DNA of 64,000 nt from Closterium sp. NIES-65. Taxonomy: Eukaryota; Streptophyta; Zygnematophyceae; Desmidiales; Closteriaceae. Each line of letters begins with the position of its first letter. Position 1 is the first letter of the stretch. The notes beneath the pieces are model-generated. The model had not been told where the DNA came from and ran no database searches. It saw nothing but the letters and a program-made list of their open reading frames with translations. Location: positions 1,488,001 to 1,552,000 of the forward strand of contig CANXME010000213.1 in NCBI GenBank assembly GCA_948144175.1, given 5' to 3'. Positions 20,200-29,407 of this stretch are shown here, in pieces. A program made the translations under genes and the position numbers.

Positions 20200-20560
20200 A
20201 GGTCGCGCGTGTAGGGATCCGTAGCGAGCATTACTCCGCAGTCTCTGAGTTGTCCTGCGGACAGCAAGTTGAAGCGAAGATATGGTACGTAGAGCACGTC
20301 ATTGAATGTGATGTGAGTGTTGCTGTCTCGAGCTTCCAGCACCACGATGCCTTGCGCGTTTGCGCGCAGTTGCTCATTGTTGGCGACAGTGATGTATGTG
20401 GCGGGTCCACGGCTGATGTTCGAGATGTACCGCACAGATCCCACCATGATGTACCGCGACAGTGGAATGATGGGTCTTCATCCTCCTTCCATCCCACGGG
20501 GACAGACGCTAATGTTTGTGAGGCGGGCTTTCCCGTAGTTGTATTGGCTGATGCCAATCT
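20200..20560 (-). pseudogene. Protease/GAG-pre-integrase remnant of C4
   Basis: The minus frame encodes MVGSVRYISNISRGPATYIT, VANNEQLRANAQGIVVLEA, DSNTHITFNDVLYVPYLRF and NLLSAGQL. This is the conserved stretch between the protease active site and the HHCC domain in Copia Pol. The DSGA active site itself is not readable in one frame. The block ends in a poly-Pro artefact from the G-run near 20170-20197. Confidence 0.75.
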
Positions 20561-20705
20561 TGCTCGTCCTCATCATACTGGTAATAGTGGTCTTTTGTGA
20601 GGGGATTGTTACACACTTCTTTAGGTTGAATGAACTAGCCGCGAAGTTCTTCTTCCTCATCTGGTTTGGCAACGCGTGGGCAACGTCTTGTCGCCATGTT
20701 AGTGA

Positions 20706-21617
20706 TCACGTTTCTAGGAGCTCTTGCTTGTGGTCCTTGTGTCTATTGTTGCTGTTGGTGTTGTGCAGGAGGGTGTGAGGCTTGTTGCTGAGGCTGAAAA
20801 TGACGAGTATCTTGTCGGCCGACCCAATTGTTATGTGAGTAGAGTTTGGGTGGTGATGATTAGACCAGGACTTGCATCGGTCCGTTGAGTGTTCGGAGAC
20901 ATTGCAGATTTTGCAATAATGGCGCCGTGGCTGTTGTCGCTCTTCACGATTGTCTGTGTAGAAGGCGAGGTGCTCTTGGCGTGGCGCAGAGCTTGTCCTG
21001 CTTGAATCCATGTCCTGATGTTCAGTCCGGAGGGCGGTGCATAGCGCGGCTTTAGAAATCATTACTCGTTGTCAGAGTAGCGCTTTGCAGGGCTTCCACT
21101 CTTACCTGGGTCCCTGGAGGACGGTGTTGATGAAGATCTCCCCGAAATGGCGATTCCATGTTTCGTCATTTGGTCACGAATATTTCGATTGCGGTTAATA
21201 TACGAATTTGATTTCTCCCCATGCCCCGTCTTGGTCTTCATGAGTTGCTGCAGAAGCCTGCTGGCGGTGACTGGATCCTTCGGCTGATATACCTCAATGA
21301 GGTGCTTCCAGGCTCCAGGGCTGGAGCGGCGCTCCCTTTGTAGGAGAAAATGCTGAGTTGTTCCGCATGCATCATATTACGTAGCAGCACAGTGTACGCC
21401 ATGAGGGACTCGCTGTAGTACTGAGCCTTGGCGTCTTCGGTGTCTTCCACCGGTTTTGCGTAGGAGACGTCGAATTAGTGGTAGATCTGCGCTGTCTGTA
21501 GGAAGAGCTCAAGCTAAAAAATCCATGTGTAAAAATCCTTGCCGTCAAACGCGGCCGTAGTCTTAATTTTTGAACCGCTGAGAAAGCGTGCTTGCGTAAA
21601 GTTGATGACTTCATCAC
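20706..21617 (-). pseudogene. Gag and nucleocapsid remnant of C4
   Basis: The minus frame at 20706-21062 contains CKICNVSEHSTDRC, an exact CX2CX4HX4C zinc knuckle, following an arginine-rich segment. Upstream (21238-21617) several frames carry fragments compatible with Gag, none continuous. Protein-level identity of the upstream part is uncertain. Confidence 0.62.
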
Positions 21618-21625
21618 TTGGACCG

Positions 21626-21721
21626 GGGTTCACATTAGGGGGTACATAACTTTCTCGACACTTTCCTTGTACTCCCCTCTCCCTTACTACCACACCCTTT
21701 TCCGCTACGTAACTTCTGAGA
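21626..21721 (+). repeat. 5' LTR of C5, 5'-truncated
   Basis: Shares GTACTCCCCTCTCCCTTACT-like sequence and GCTACGTAACTTCT with the 3' LTR at 24350-24446. The first 45 or so bases are missing. It is followed by TGGTATCATGAGG (about 21721-21733), a diverged initiator-Met primer site. Confidence 0.75.
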
Positions 21722-21733
21722 TGGTATCATGAG

Positions 21734-22009
21734 GTTACCTCCTAGGCCTATTAGTCCTAGTTAGACCTAGTTAGTCATCATTGTCGCCTTCCTCCTAGCC
21801 CGTATACTCATGCGCCTTGCCTGTCGAGCCTATTAAAGCCCAGCCCCTCCCCATAATATTGCGCTTAGGCAGGCCGTCGTGGCCTGTTTTTCCCCACGCG
21901 TTTAGCCAGGCCGTCACGCTTAGGCAGCCCCGTCGCACTTAGACAGGTCGTCGCAGCAGTCGCAGTAGTGTGCCACTTCACGCCACGCCCTTGACATTCC
22001 GACTCCTCG
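21734..22009 (+). other. Leader of C5
   Basis: Untranslated leader between primer site and RT fragment, with several degenerate copies of AGGCCGTCRC-like sequence (about 21870-21960). No gene seen. Confidence 0.45.
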
Positions 22010-22379
22010 CACGTACCGTAAGGTAGTGTCAGGGGAGTGGGCCTCTCAGTGAAAAGCGGCCATGGACTTAGAGATGTCGTCTTGGAGATATACAGGCACC
22101 TACGTCGATGGAGTTCCCCCTCCCAGGGTGAACGTAGTCGACGACATGTGGATCTTCAAGGTGAAGCGGCCATCTGGATCACCGCTTGTGTTCAAGGCAC
22201 ATTACACGGCCAGGGGCTTTAGTCAGCGTGAGGGGGTTGACTTCTTTCAGACCTTCGCCCCGACCCCGAAGATGACTACTCTTCGGGTGTTACTTCACGT
22301 TGCAGCACAGCGAGACTAAGAGCTGCACTCTCTCAATTCTCCACTGCCTATCTCCAGGGCCGCCTATACAGGGAGATCT
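22010..22379 (+). pseudogene. RT fragment of C5, left of N1
   Basis: Plus frames encode SGEWASQ, then MDLEMSSWRYTGTYVDGVP, NVVDDMWIFKVKRPSGSP, ARGFSQREGVDFFQTFAPTP and TTLRVLLHVAAQRD, the Copia RT N-terminus. A TAA follows QRD and a frameshift follows; the DFSTAFLQGSLHEEI region is decayed. N1 interrupts it at the GATCT target. Confidence 0.82.
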
Positions 22380-22610
22380 TGTCAAAATAGTGAGGGTATT
22401 AGGAGCTAGGTTTAGGTAGGGCCTAGACTTAGCAGCCTAGGCCAAGGGGAAGTCGAGGTAGTTTGTGCCAAGAGAGGAAGTCGAGAATGGAATGATGCAA
22501 TATGAGAAACAAGTACAAGTTATAGTTCAGGAAGGGTGCACCACCAAGCAAGAACAAATGTATGACTACACTACAGCTAGAACTACATGCACTTATATAT
22601 AATTCTGACA
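22380..22610 (-). repeat. 3' LTR of N1
   Basis: 231 bp; minus start TGTCAGAATTATATATAAG, with the TATATATA stretch 8 bases in. Close to 23725-23949 apart from a few substitutions and small indels. Confidence 0.9.
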
Positions 22611-23299
22611 TCCCCCCGTAACTGCATGCAGGAATAGCTAAGTGAAAGACACAACCTGTAGGGGTACACCACAGACAGAGGAAACAGCAACAGCAGGCAA
22701 GGCAGCAGAACAGGTTCGGCAGCAAAGGCGACAGCAAGGCACTTCTGCCACCTTCTTACTCTCCTCCCCCCCCCGACCACAGGAGGGGCGGCAGGGAGAG
22801 AGAGGAGGCAGGCTGGCGCTGGCTGGTCACCCCCACCCTCCCCCTCCCCCTCCCCCCCACACTGCTGCAGGAGCAGCAGAGGGGGGAAGAGAGGAGAGGT
22901 GGAGGGACGGCTACTGGTTGGTCTCACACCCGCCACCCCAGTGCCACTCCTCCGGCTCCCCCACACCCTCACACCCTCCCCCCCCAGCGGCAGCTGCAGC
23001 AGTGGGAACGAAAGGAGGAGGAGGGGAAGGGAAGCACACCACCCATCACCCCCACACCCGCCACCCCCATACCTCCCCCCCACGGCTGCAGGGAGATGAA
23101 GGAGGAGGGGGGGGGGGGGGGGGCGGGGAGAAAGCCGCAGAGCGGCTACAGAGGGTCGGCGCGGGTAGGGCAGGGGCGGCTGCAGCAAGTGCAGGCGCGG
23201 GGTGAGGCAGAGGCGGCTGCACCGAGTGCAGGAGCGGGGGCGGCTGCTCCAAGGGCAGGCGCTGGGTGGTGCAGGGGCGGCTGCACCAAGTGCAGGCGC

Positions 23300-23600
23300 G
23301 GGTGAGGCAGGGGCACCATCGCGGGCGCCAGGGGCGGGTCCGCGGCAGCTCAGGGCACCATCGCGGGCGCCAGTGGCGGATCTGCGGCGGCTCAGGGCAC
23401 CGTCGCGGGCGCCAGGGGCGGGTCCGCAGCGGCTCAGGGCACCGTCGCGGGCGCCAGGGGCGGGTCCGCGGCGGCTCAGGGCACCGTCGCGCACCACGGG
23501 GCACGTGACGGGCAGTTCAGGGCACCGTCCCGTGCCACGGGGCGCACGACGGGCAGGGCACCGTCGCGTGCCACGGGGCGCGCGACGGGCAGAAAAGATG
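23300..23600. repeat. Tandem repeats inside N1
   Basis: About five copies of a unit near 42 bp (containing GGGCACCGTCGCGGGCGCC) from about 23308 to 23500. Then come three copies of a CACGGGGCGC(R)CGACGGGCAG-type unit to about 23595. The latter unit also recurs in N2 (39530-39680). Confidence 0.82.
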
Positions 23601-23724
23601 TCACGCGCCGCTCGGGCGCGGGACAGGACGAAAATCGCCACGCGCCCGAGGCGCGCGACCGGAAAAACAGTAGCGGAAGCGTGAGGCGGGCCCACAGGCC
23701 TAGACTTAACAGTCTCTGATTCCA
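23600..23724 (-). promoter_or_regulatory. Primer-binding site and leader hairpins of N1
   Basis: Minus strand: TGGAATCAGAGAC, then GGGCCCGCC, a T-run, and the stem-loop GCGCGCC/GGGCGCG (about 23637-23660). The arrangement resembles the leaders of C1, C3 and C7 and is strongly conserved with N2. Confidence 0.65.
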
Positions 23725-23949
23725 TGTCAAGATAGTGAGGGTAGTAGGAGCTAGGTTTAGGTAGGGCCTAGGCTTAGTAGCCTAAGCCAAGGGGAAGTCG
23801 AGGTAGTTTGTGCCGAGAGAGGAAGTCGAGAATGGAATGATGCAATATGAGAAACAAGATATAGTTCAGTAAGGGTGCACCACCAAGCAAGAACAAATGT
23901 ATGACTACACTACAGCTAGAACTACATGCACTTATATATAATTCTGACA
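23725..23949 (-). repeat. 5' LTR of N1
   Basis: 225 bp, minus start TGTCAGAATTATATATAAG, end CTATCTTGACA followed by the primer site. Right flank GATCT duplicates 22375-22379. Confidence 0.9.
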
Positions 23950-24095
23950 GATCTGGCTGCAGTGTCCTCCTGGCTTCGCTAGCACTTTCCCTCCAGGGAC
24001 CCTGTGGAGCCTAAGACGACCAGTCTACGTTCTCCGTCAGGCGCCCCGCGAGTGGCACGACACAATACGCACCACGCTGGCTGACCACGACACAA
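23950..24095 (+). pseudogene. RT fragment of C5, right of N1
   Basis: Starts with the duplicated GATCT and resumes RT: a decayed PPGF segment, then LRRPVYVLRQAPREWHDT (consensus RPVYGLRQAPREWHDT) and TLADH. Coding similarity stops near 24090, where an AT-repeat begins; the catalytic YVDD half and RNase H are deleted. Confidence 0.8.
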
Positions 24096-24150
24096 TATAT
24101 ATATATACATATATTTATTTATTTATATCTACATATATATGTGTGTGTGA
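24090..24150. repeat. AT/GT simple repeat at the C5 deletion junction
   Basis: TATATATATA, TTTATTTATTTATA and GTGTGTGTG runs sit between the RT fragment and the conserved 3' noncoding segment. They may mark the deletion junction or expanded U3-proximal sequence. Confidence 0.7.
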
Positions 24151-24307
24151 ACACTCTTGAACTAGTCTTGTGGCCGCTTTTTTGTGTTCAGACTGTGTGG
24201 TGCCTTCGTGATCCACCCTGAGCTTTGTGTCGTTTCGCTTGACTGGTCTTATGACCATTTGTTTCTCTTGCTTGCTTTGATGCCCCTCACTAAGGCTATG
24301 GGGGGTG
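24150..24307 (+). promoter_or_regulatory. Conserved 3' noncoding segment and polypurine tract of C5
   Basis: Carries GTGATCCACCCTGAGCTTTG, TTGACTGGTCTTATGACC and the polypurine tract GGCTATGGGGGTG immediately before the LTR start TGTCAAATG. It is homologous to the 3' ends of C3, C6, C7 and C10 although the adjacent LTR is different. Confidence 0.75.
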
Positions 24308-24449
24308 TGTCAAATGTTGTTTTACATGTTTGTTAGAATTGTAGCCTAAGTAGGGTTCATAGTAAGGGGTACAGGACTTTTCTGGATATTTGCCTTATAC
24401 TCCCCTCTCCCTTACTACCACACCCTATTCGGCTACGTAACTTCTTAGT
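24308..24449 (+). repeat. 3' LTR of C5
   Basis: Starts TGTCAAATGTTGTTTTAC after the polypurine tract. Its distal half matches 21626-21721. The exact 3' end (near CTTCTTAG) is uncertain because the copies diverge there. Confidence 0.72.
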
Positions 24450-25976
24450 GTTAGAGACTAAGGACGGAGTCTATGAAGATTAGGAGCCGAAATATCTCAA
24501 AATCGTTGGTCTCAATTTCTGGACAGAATCGTCGCGCTCACAAGAAACGCCGCCGACAAAAACCGCATCGTTAAAACTTCACCAATTTCGGATATGCTGT
24601 AGCTCTAGTCCGTGGCTACAATTCCCAATTTGAATCGTACGAAAAAATGAAGTATTTCTTGAGTTATCAACTTTGGCGCACACGGGGGTATGCTGCCATA
24701 GAATCTTAACTCAATCACAAAGTTCACACAATTGACACACAAGGATTAGAGTAGCATTAAACCAGTGGGAGGGGAGAGGAGGACGAGAGGGAAGGTCCCC
24801 AAGGAGTCCCCAACCAAGGAAACCCCAGAAGCACACCAAGTCCCTTCCCTATAGGAACCCCACTTTGACCTTTGTCCATTTCCCAACCTCCACAATCCAC
24901 CTCACCCAAGTTGGCCACACTTGCCAACCCAATTTGGTTTCTCCCAACCACTTGGCAGCATCTACAGTGATGGGGACGAATTTCCCAACCCCCAAAAAGT
25001 TTGTACCCCTTATGGAGTCAACCTCAACTTCCCATAGTCACCACAACCAAATATCAAACGCATACGAACTTCAAATGTTCGTAACTTTCTTGTTCGTGCT
25101 CCGATTGAAGCGATACTTGGCTCGATGGAAAGCTCTTGAGCAGAGGAGTCACTTCAGATATCTGTTCAAGCCAAATAACATTCACACACACTCAGAAAGT
25201 CCAAACCACAGAAAACACATATTCTTGCACACACTCACACCACGCATGCAACGCACGAACATATGATGGGAGGCAGACAGACGTGAATGCATATGATTGC
25301 AACACACAACACTTAGATGGGGGCAGTTGTTGTTGATTTATGTGTGTCGAGGGAGAAGGTGTGCGAGGCGGTATCCAAGGCTGACGTTTCAAAGATGGGT
25401 ACCCTGTTTTCGATTCCCCCAAAAAGAAATTACCCTGAAGCCACATTCTCCGCAAAACGCCAACCCTAAGCCTTCTTGTGATGTTCAGGGTTCACGAAAT
25501 TGTAAGTCTGGGCTGTCATGGTTAGCGAATTGAAATCAGGGTTGATTTTTTTCTTCTTCTTTCCGGTTTGGCAAGAAAAATAGTGACGTGTTTGACGCGA
25601 GAAATCTACTGGATTGGGCTGAATTGGCCGGATTGGCTGGAGGGATTGCATGTGGCGTGGGAGGATCTCCTAGGGGCGCAAGGGGCGAGAGCGAGGGGTG
25701 TGCAAAGGGGGGGGGACCAAGTGAGTGGGGTGGGTGGGGGCTATTTCGTGACCGCAGGTCGTACGCACACGAGAAAGGGGGAGAAGGGGGGGAGGAAATG
25801 GGGGGGGCGGACTGCTCATGGGAGGCTCGACCTAGTTTTGGTGGGGGTGGGACGTTTTTCAATATTAGTGTCTCGTTTATTTTCACGAAGTATTCTAACT
25901 TACACATATTTTTGTCTTAAGTTAGCAAAAAATAGTTTATTACTAAAAACTATCAGTCACATGGCAATACGGTGTT
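24450..25976. other. AT-richer segment without recognised gene
   Basis: Clearly lower in GC than the Copia blocks. The part 24470-25260 has the texture of a decayed LTR (short purine tracts, GCTCCGATTGAAGCGATACT, GGCTCGATGGAAAGCTC), perhaps of a Ty3-type element, but I see no coding domain or terminal repeats. 25540-25910 is G-rich on the plus strand and supports overlapping ORFs in several frames with no recognisable domain. No tRNA or splice-supported gene was found. Confidence 0.4.
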
Positions 25977-26160
25977 TGTTAGAGTATGTTATTTGTCTAG
26001 CCTGCAGTGGGGTACTCAATAGTGAGTACAGCCCTTTAGGGTTTGCTATTTGTACCAACCTGCTTGCTAGTCCAATCATCCTTTTTCTCAATTCTTGTTT
26101 TCTGTTCAACTCTCGCTCGTACTTGGCGCCTCGTCCTAGTCTTCCTGTGGCCTAGGCTCC
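25977..26160 (+). repeat. Possible solo-LTR relic
   Basis: Starts TGTTAGAGTATG and carries the LTR core found in the C10 LTR: GCAGTGGGGTACTC, then GAGTACAGCCC, TTTAGGGTTT and TATTTGTACCAA in the same order and spacing. No partner LTR, primer site or target repeat was identified, so the ends are approximate. Confidence 0.4.
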
Positions 26161-27073
26161 TAAGCCTAGGCCCTACTACTGTGTATATTTAACAGTGTTT
26201 CACTACGGATGGTTTTTTTAATATCTCCTGCCGAATCACTGTGCGATCCGCCATATCGCGATTTGTTTTTTTAGGTTTAAGTTTACAGCTCAACAAATAT
26301 CAAAAACCGAATGTTTAAAAACTTTAATAGAAACGTAGTGTACTGCAATAACCTGGATTGCGCACGTTGGATCCTTGAGATGGGTGCAAACGTAATCATG
26401 ATTATCACATGGGGTTATCGGGATGAAGATTCCTAGAAGCTTCGTCCCGATAATGTTGCATTCAGGATCAACAAGACGCATGCTCTGTATGGACAGGATC
26501 CTTCAGAACACTACTCTGTGAGTGCCTACAAAATATCAGGGTCCGCTAAAGTACTACCCTGACAAGATCAGTGTTCAGAATTTGTTAAACTTGACATTAC
26601 AGGGACCATGTGACAAGTCTGAAATCACCCTGAAATCAGGGTAATTACCTTGATAAAATCAGCCCTGGCGGTATCACGGATTTTTCCAGCCAGTTGTCTG
26701 GATTGAACTAGTTGGGAGGAGGTTCCCGCATCGCCTTTGCACAGTTCTTGGAAATCTTTCTCCATAGTTGAGAGTCGCGAAAATAGCTGCTCGAGTGCGG
26801 CAGTGCTGGTCGTAGTTGTCGCCTTGTTTTTCGCGACTGGGTTGGTTTGTCCTTCGGACGTCAGGTTTGCTTGGCCTCCGGATCCTCCGGCCATCTTGGT
26901 CTTGGAGCGTGTACCACTCGCCAGATCTTCATTCGGCGAATTTCACGGGAGTGAAGTTGCGAAGAATCCTTGAGTAGCTCTCATACAATATTACAATCCC
27001 AAGTGGGACTTAGCGAAGGATCGCTAAGGGTTGATCGTTGGATAGTGTTGCAGCGTAAGTGTTGACCTCATGT
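26161..27073. other. Left flank of C6 (C9), largely unassigned
   Basis: Mixed-composition sequence holding one 89-codon minus-strand ORF (26625-26894) and a 63-codon ORF (26290-26481), neither assigned. It ends at CATGT (27069-27073), the left copy of the C6 target duplication. Joining across C6 gives the original 5' flank of C9. Confidence 0.4.
26625..26894 (-). CDS. Uncharacterised 89-residue ORF
   Basis: Starts with a clear ATG (MAGGSGGQANLTSEGQ), has a Thr-rich stretch and a predicted helical segment (ALEQLFSRLSTMEKDFQELC). It could be the N-terminal coiled coil of a Gag or of an unrelated protein. No zinc knuckle or enzymatic motif follows. The composition differs from the neighbouring GC-rich elements. 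I do not recognise the family and the ORF may be chance. Confidence 0.25.
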   Translation of the reverse strand: MAGGSGGQANLTSEGQTNPVAKNKATTTTSTAALEQLFSRLSTMEKDFQELCKGDAGTSSQLVQSRQLAGKIRDTARADFIKVITLISG

Positions 27074-27199
27074 TATCAAAAACAACAAGTGATTGAACTA
27101 TGAACATTGGTGATACAAGTAGGAAACCCTAGAGTAGTGTACCTCTTAATAGCTAACCCACTATAGCCTACACGGTAATAACATATATAATGTTTGACA
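27074..27199 (-). repeat. 3' LTR of C6
   Basis: 126 bp; minus start TGTCAAACATTATATATG. The outer end has decayed from the TGACA seen in the 5' copy. It shares the core TAGGGTTTCCTACT with the 5' copy. Confidence 0.88.
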
Positions 27200-27427
27200 C
27201 ACCCCCATAGGCTAAGTGGGGTAGAGCAAGGGGTCACAAGGCCAGTCAAGAAAGAGAACGCAAGCATAGGGTGGATCACAACGTCACCACACACACTGAG
27301 CACAAGCAAAGAGCCACAAGGCCAGCTCACATGCAGAGGCATATATGCAACACAAACATCACAGCGATCTCTACCTAGCAATGCAAGCATGCGGGTATAT
27401 ATATATAGATCACAGTACAGGCAAAGT
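27200..27427 (-). promoter_or_regulatory. Conserved 3' noncoding segment and polypurine tract of C6
   Basis: Polypurine tract GCCTATGGGGGTG (27200-27212, minus) and the blocks TGTGATCCACCCTATGCTT and GACTGGCCTTGTGACCCC. It matches the equivalent segment of C10 most closely. Confidence 0.75.
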
Positions 27428-29407
27428 CTACAGCAAGTGAGGAAAAGTGGGCACAAGCCCTAACAAAGAGCAGAAACGCTGATGATCACCAGACTGAAGT
27501 GCCTTGGTGAATACATCAGCAGTGTTGGCCTGAGTGGCCACGTAATGCAGACGAAGCTGACCACGCTGCTGCAACTCTCGAGCCAGAAAGTAACGTAGAG
27601 CGATGTGCTTCGTTCTGTGCTCCAGTCTGTGCTCCTCACACAAGGCAATGGCAGCCTTGTTGTGGACGTACAGCACTGGAGGAGAACAAGGCCGCTCTCC
27701 CAGGTCGGTCAGTAGGTAGGTGAGCCAGCGTAACTCCTGAGCAGCCATGGCTGTGGCGTAGATCTTAGCCTCACAACTGGAGCTGAGAACTAAAGACGAC
27801 CGTATACAACGCCACGAAACTGAGCCAGAGCCAAGGCTGAAGGTGTAACCCTGTGACGACCGCTGAGTAGCCTGGTCGTCAACCCAAGAAGCGTCTGAGT
27901 GCCCAGTGAGAACAACTGAGCTCCCTCCTCCGAGCACGAGCCACATGCCCGATGTACGGCACAAGTAGCGCAGTAGCCTCTTTGCAGAATCCCAGTGCAC
28001 CTTTTGGTGCCTACCAGGAGCCACGTAGCGGGCCAGAAGGCCAAGAGGGTACGCTAGGTTAGGACGAGTGCAAGTCATCAGGTACATGAGGCAGCCAACA
28101 AGCTCTGGGTAAGGACCACTCGGCTCTACGGACTCATCCGAAGGCAGAGCTGAGAGCGAGTGACCTGTAGCCAGAGGAGTGGCCTGTGCTGAGGACCAGG
28201 TGAAGCCGAAGCGCTGAAGGACCTGCTGCACCATGTGTGACTGAGTCAGTGTGATGGTGTGGCGTGCTTTGTCCCGGGTGATCTGCAAGCCAAGGTAGCT
28301 GCGCAGTTCACCCAGGTCTGTGCACGTGTGTCTCTTTTGCAGCTCCGACTTCACGTGGGCAAGAGCCTCAGAGTCAGCAGTGGCAAAGACCAAGTTGTCG
28401 ACGTACACAAGGATGTAGAACGGCGGCAGCGAAGTGTCGGTGCGCAGAAACAGCGACGGGTCAGCAGTAAAAGGCGTGAACCCAAGTGCCGCAAGAGTAG
28501 TCTTCAGTGTGTCGTGCCACTCACGTGGCGCCTGGAGGAGACCATAGACCGGCCGCCGGAGGCTCCACTGGGTACCAGGAGGGAACGACCCAGTGAAGCC
28601 AGGTGGGCGGCGCAGCCAGATCTCCTCGTGCAGGCTACCCTGCAAAAAAGTTGTGCTGAAGTCAAGAGAGTGAAGCTCGTAGTCACGCTGAGCAGCAACG
28701 TGCAGTAGCACCCGAAGAGTGGTCATCTTTGGGGTGGGGGAGAAGGTCTGAAAGAAGTCTACTCCCTCTCGCTGACTGAAGCCTCGAGCAACATAACGAG
28801 CCTTGAAGACAGGCGAAGAACCTGGCGGCCGCTTCACCCTGAAAATCCACATGCCACTGACGATGTTCGCCCCAGGAGGAGGAACCTCGTCGACGTAAGT
28901 GTCAGTGGACTTCCAAGATGCCATCTCTGCGTCCATGGCTGACTGCCACTGAGAGGAGTACTCACCCGCGATCGCCTCAGCGTAAGAGCGCGGGGCCGGG
29001 ATGTATGGAGCATCCGGGTCTCCCTCAGAGGCAAGCAGCATGGACACGAGATGAGGCGCAGCGGCTGCAAGACACTCAAGGTCCTCCTGTCTGTCCTCAA
29101 GGACGTCCGTGCCTAGAGCACACTCACCCCCGACGGACGGAGGACAGACAGACTCAGACTCAGCAACAAGACTCGCGGCGTAGTCTAGACGAAAGCGAGC
29201 AGGAAAGTCGACAAGCTCAGCAACTAGGGCAGACGCAGCAGCAAACTCAAAGGAAGGGTCAGTGACAGCAGTGGCCAGGAGACGCGTGACAGTAGGACTG
29301 GCAGCACGAAGAGAGTCAGACTCTGGGTCAGCAAGAACAAGAAGAGAGGACGCAGGAGGAGACGGCAGAGGGACACGCTGTGGAGCAGTGGAAGGACGCA
29401 GAGTCAT
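27428..29407 (-). CDS. RT-RNase H of Copia element C6
   Basis: Open frame of 659 residues from ATG 29407; the ATG is internal to the original polyprotein, just after a frameshift. It contains RT from WQSAMDAEMASWKSTDTYVDE through VNIVSGMWIF-type, GVDFFQTFSPTPKMTTLRV, DFSTTFLQGSLHEEIW and RRPVYGLLQAPREWHD to the catalytic position. There it reads YVDN (about residue 334), not YVDD. RNase H follows, ending ALQSGDHQRFCSLLG. The usual YVDNKAA is YVHNKAA, so a catalytic Asp is also lost. Both enzymes should be inactive. It is the best-preserved part of C6. Confidence 0.87.
   Translation of the reverse strand: MTLRPSTAPQRVPLPSPPASSLLVLADPESDSLRAASPTVTRLLATAVTDPSFEFAAASALVAELVDFPARFRLDYAASLVAESESVCPPSVGGECALGTDVLEDRQEDLECLAAAAPHLVSMLLASEGDPDAPYIPAPRSYAEAIAGEYSSQWQSAMDAEMASWKSTDTYVDEVPPPGANIVSGMWIFRVKRPPGSSPVFKARYVARGFSQREGVDFFQTFSPTPKMTTLRVLLHVAAQRDYELHSLDFSTTFLQGSLHEEIWLRRPPGFTGSFPPGTQWSLRRPVYGLLQAPREWHDTLKTTLAALGFTPFTADPSLFLRTDTSLPPFYILVYVDNLVFATADSEALAHVKSELQKRHTCTDLGELRSYLGLQITRDKARHTITLTQSHMVQQVLQRFGFTWSSAQATPLATGHSLSALPSDESVEPSGPYPELVGCLMYLMTCTRPNLAYPLGLLARYVAPGRHQKVHWDSAKRLLRYLCRTSGMWLVLGGGSSVVLTGHSDASWVDDQATQRSSQGYTFSLGSGSVSWRCIRSSLVLSSSCEAKIYATAMAAQELRWLTYLLTDLGERPCSPPVLYVHNKAAIALCEEHRLEHRTKHIALRYFLARELQQRGQLRLHYVATQANTADVFTKALQSGDHQRFCSLLGLVPTFPHLL

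Larger units (their letters stand above)
20160..21625 (-). mobile_element. Degenerate Copia relic C4 (Gag to GAG-pre-integrase)
   Basis: Broken minus-strand frames give, in order, Gag fragments, a canonical zinc knuckle, a protease remnant and the segment up to NLLSAGQLRDCGV. No LTR, IN or RT is visible. The right end abuts the truncated LTR of C5 and the left end stops at a homopolymer G-run. This is a different Copia lineage from C1/C3/C7 (CX2CX4HX4C knuckle, different Gag). Confidence 0.72.
22380..23949 (-). mobile_element. Non-autonomous LTR element N1
   Basis: 1570 bp with LTRs 22380-22610 and 23725-23949 (about 225-231 bp), exact 5-bp target repeat GATCT on both sides, polypurine tract (minus GGGGGGA beside 22610) and primer site TGGAATCAGAGAC (23712-23724, minus). 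The internal 1.1 kb has no Gag, PR, IN, RT or RNase H. It does have GC hairpins next to the primer site and a minisatellite. A sense ORF of up to 380 codons covers the interior but is Pro/Arg/Leu-rich with no domain. N2 shares its internal sequence. Confidence 0.9.
21626..24449 (+). mobile_element. Internally deleted Copia element C5, host of N1
   Basis: Plus strand: a truncated 5' LTR (21626-21721), primer site TGGTATCATGAGG, leader, an RT fragment, N1 inserted with GATCT repeats, a second RT fragment, then the conserved 3' noncoding segment, polypurine tract and 3' LTR (from 24308). Gag, PR, IN and RNase H are all missing. What remains joins the leader directly to the RT segment equivalent to 55970 of C9, so it is a deletion derivative of a C9-like element. 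Confidence 0.8.

Noticed and set aside
20160-20200. A-run followed by a long G-run as a poly(A) tail of a retroposed gene
   Set aside because: No processed coding sequence ends there; it sits at the edge of a decayed Copia fragment and may be a homopolymer sequencing or assembly artefact.
22583-23725. 380-codon sense ORF covering the interior of N1 as a new retroelement protein
   Set aside because: It is compositionally driven (minisatellite and C-rich blocks), begins at the primer site, and the counterpart in N2 changes frame within the homologous region, so nucleotide rather than protein conservation is seen. Kept only as a remark.
25536-25907. 123-codon Pro-rich minus-strand ORF
   Set aside because: Overlaps equally long ORFs on the plus strand in a G-rich stretch; no domain, no neighbouring gene structure.
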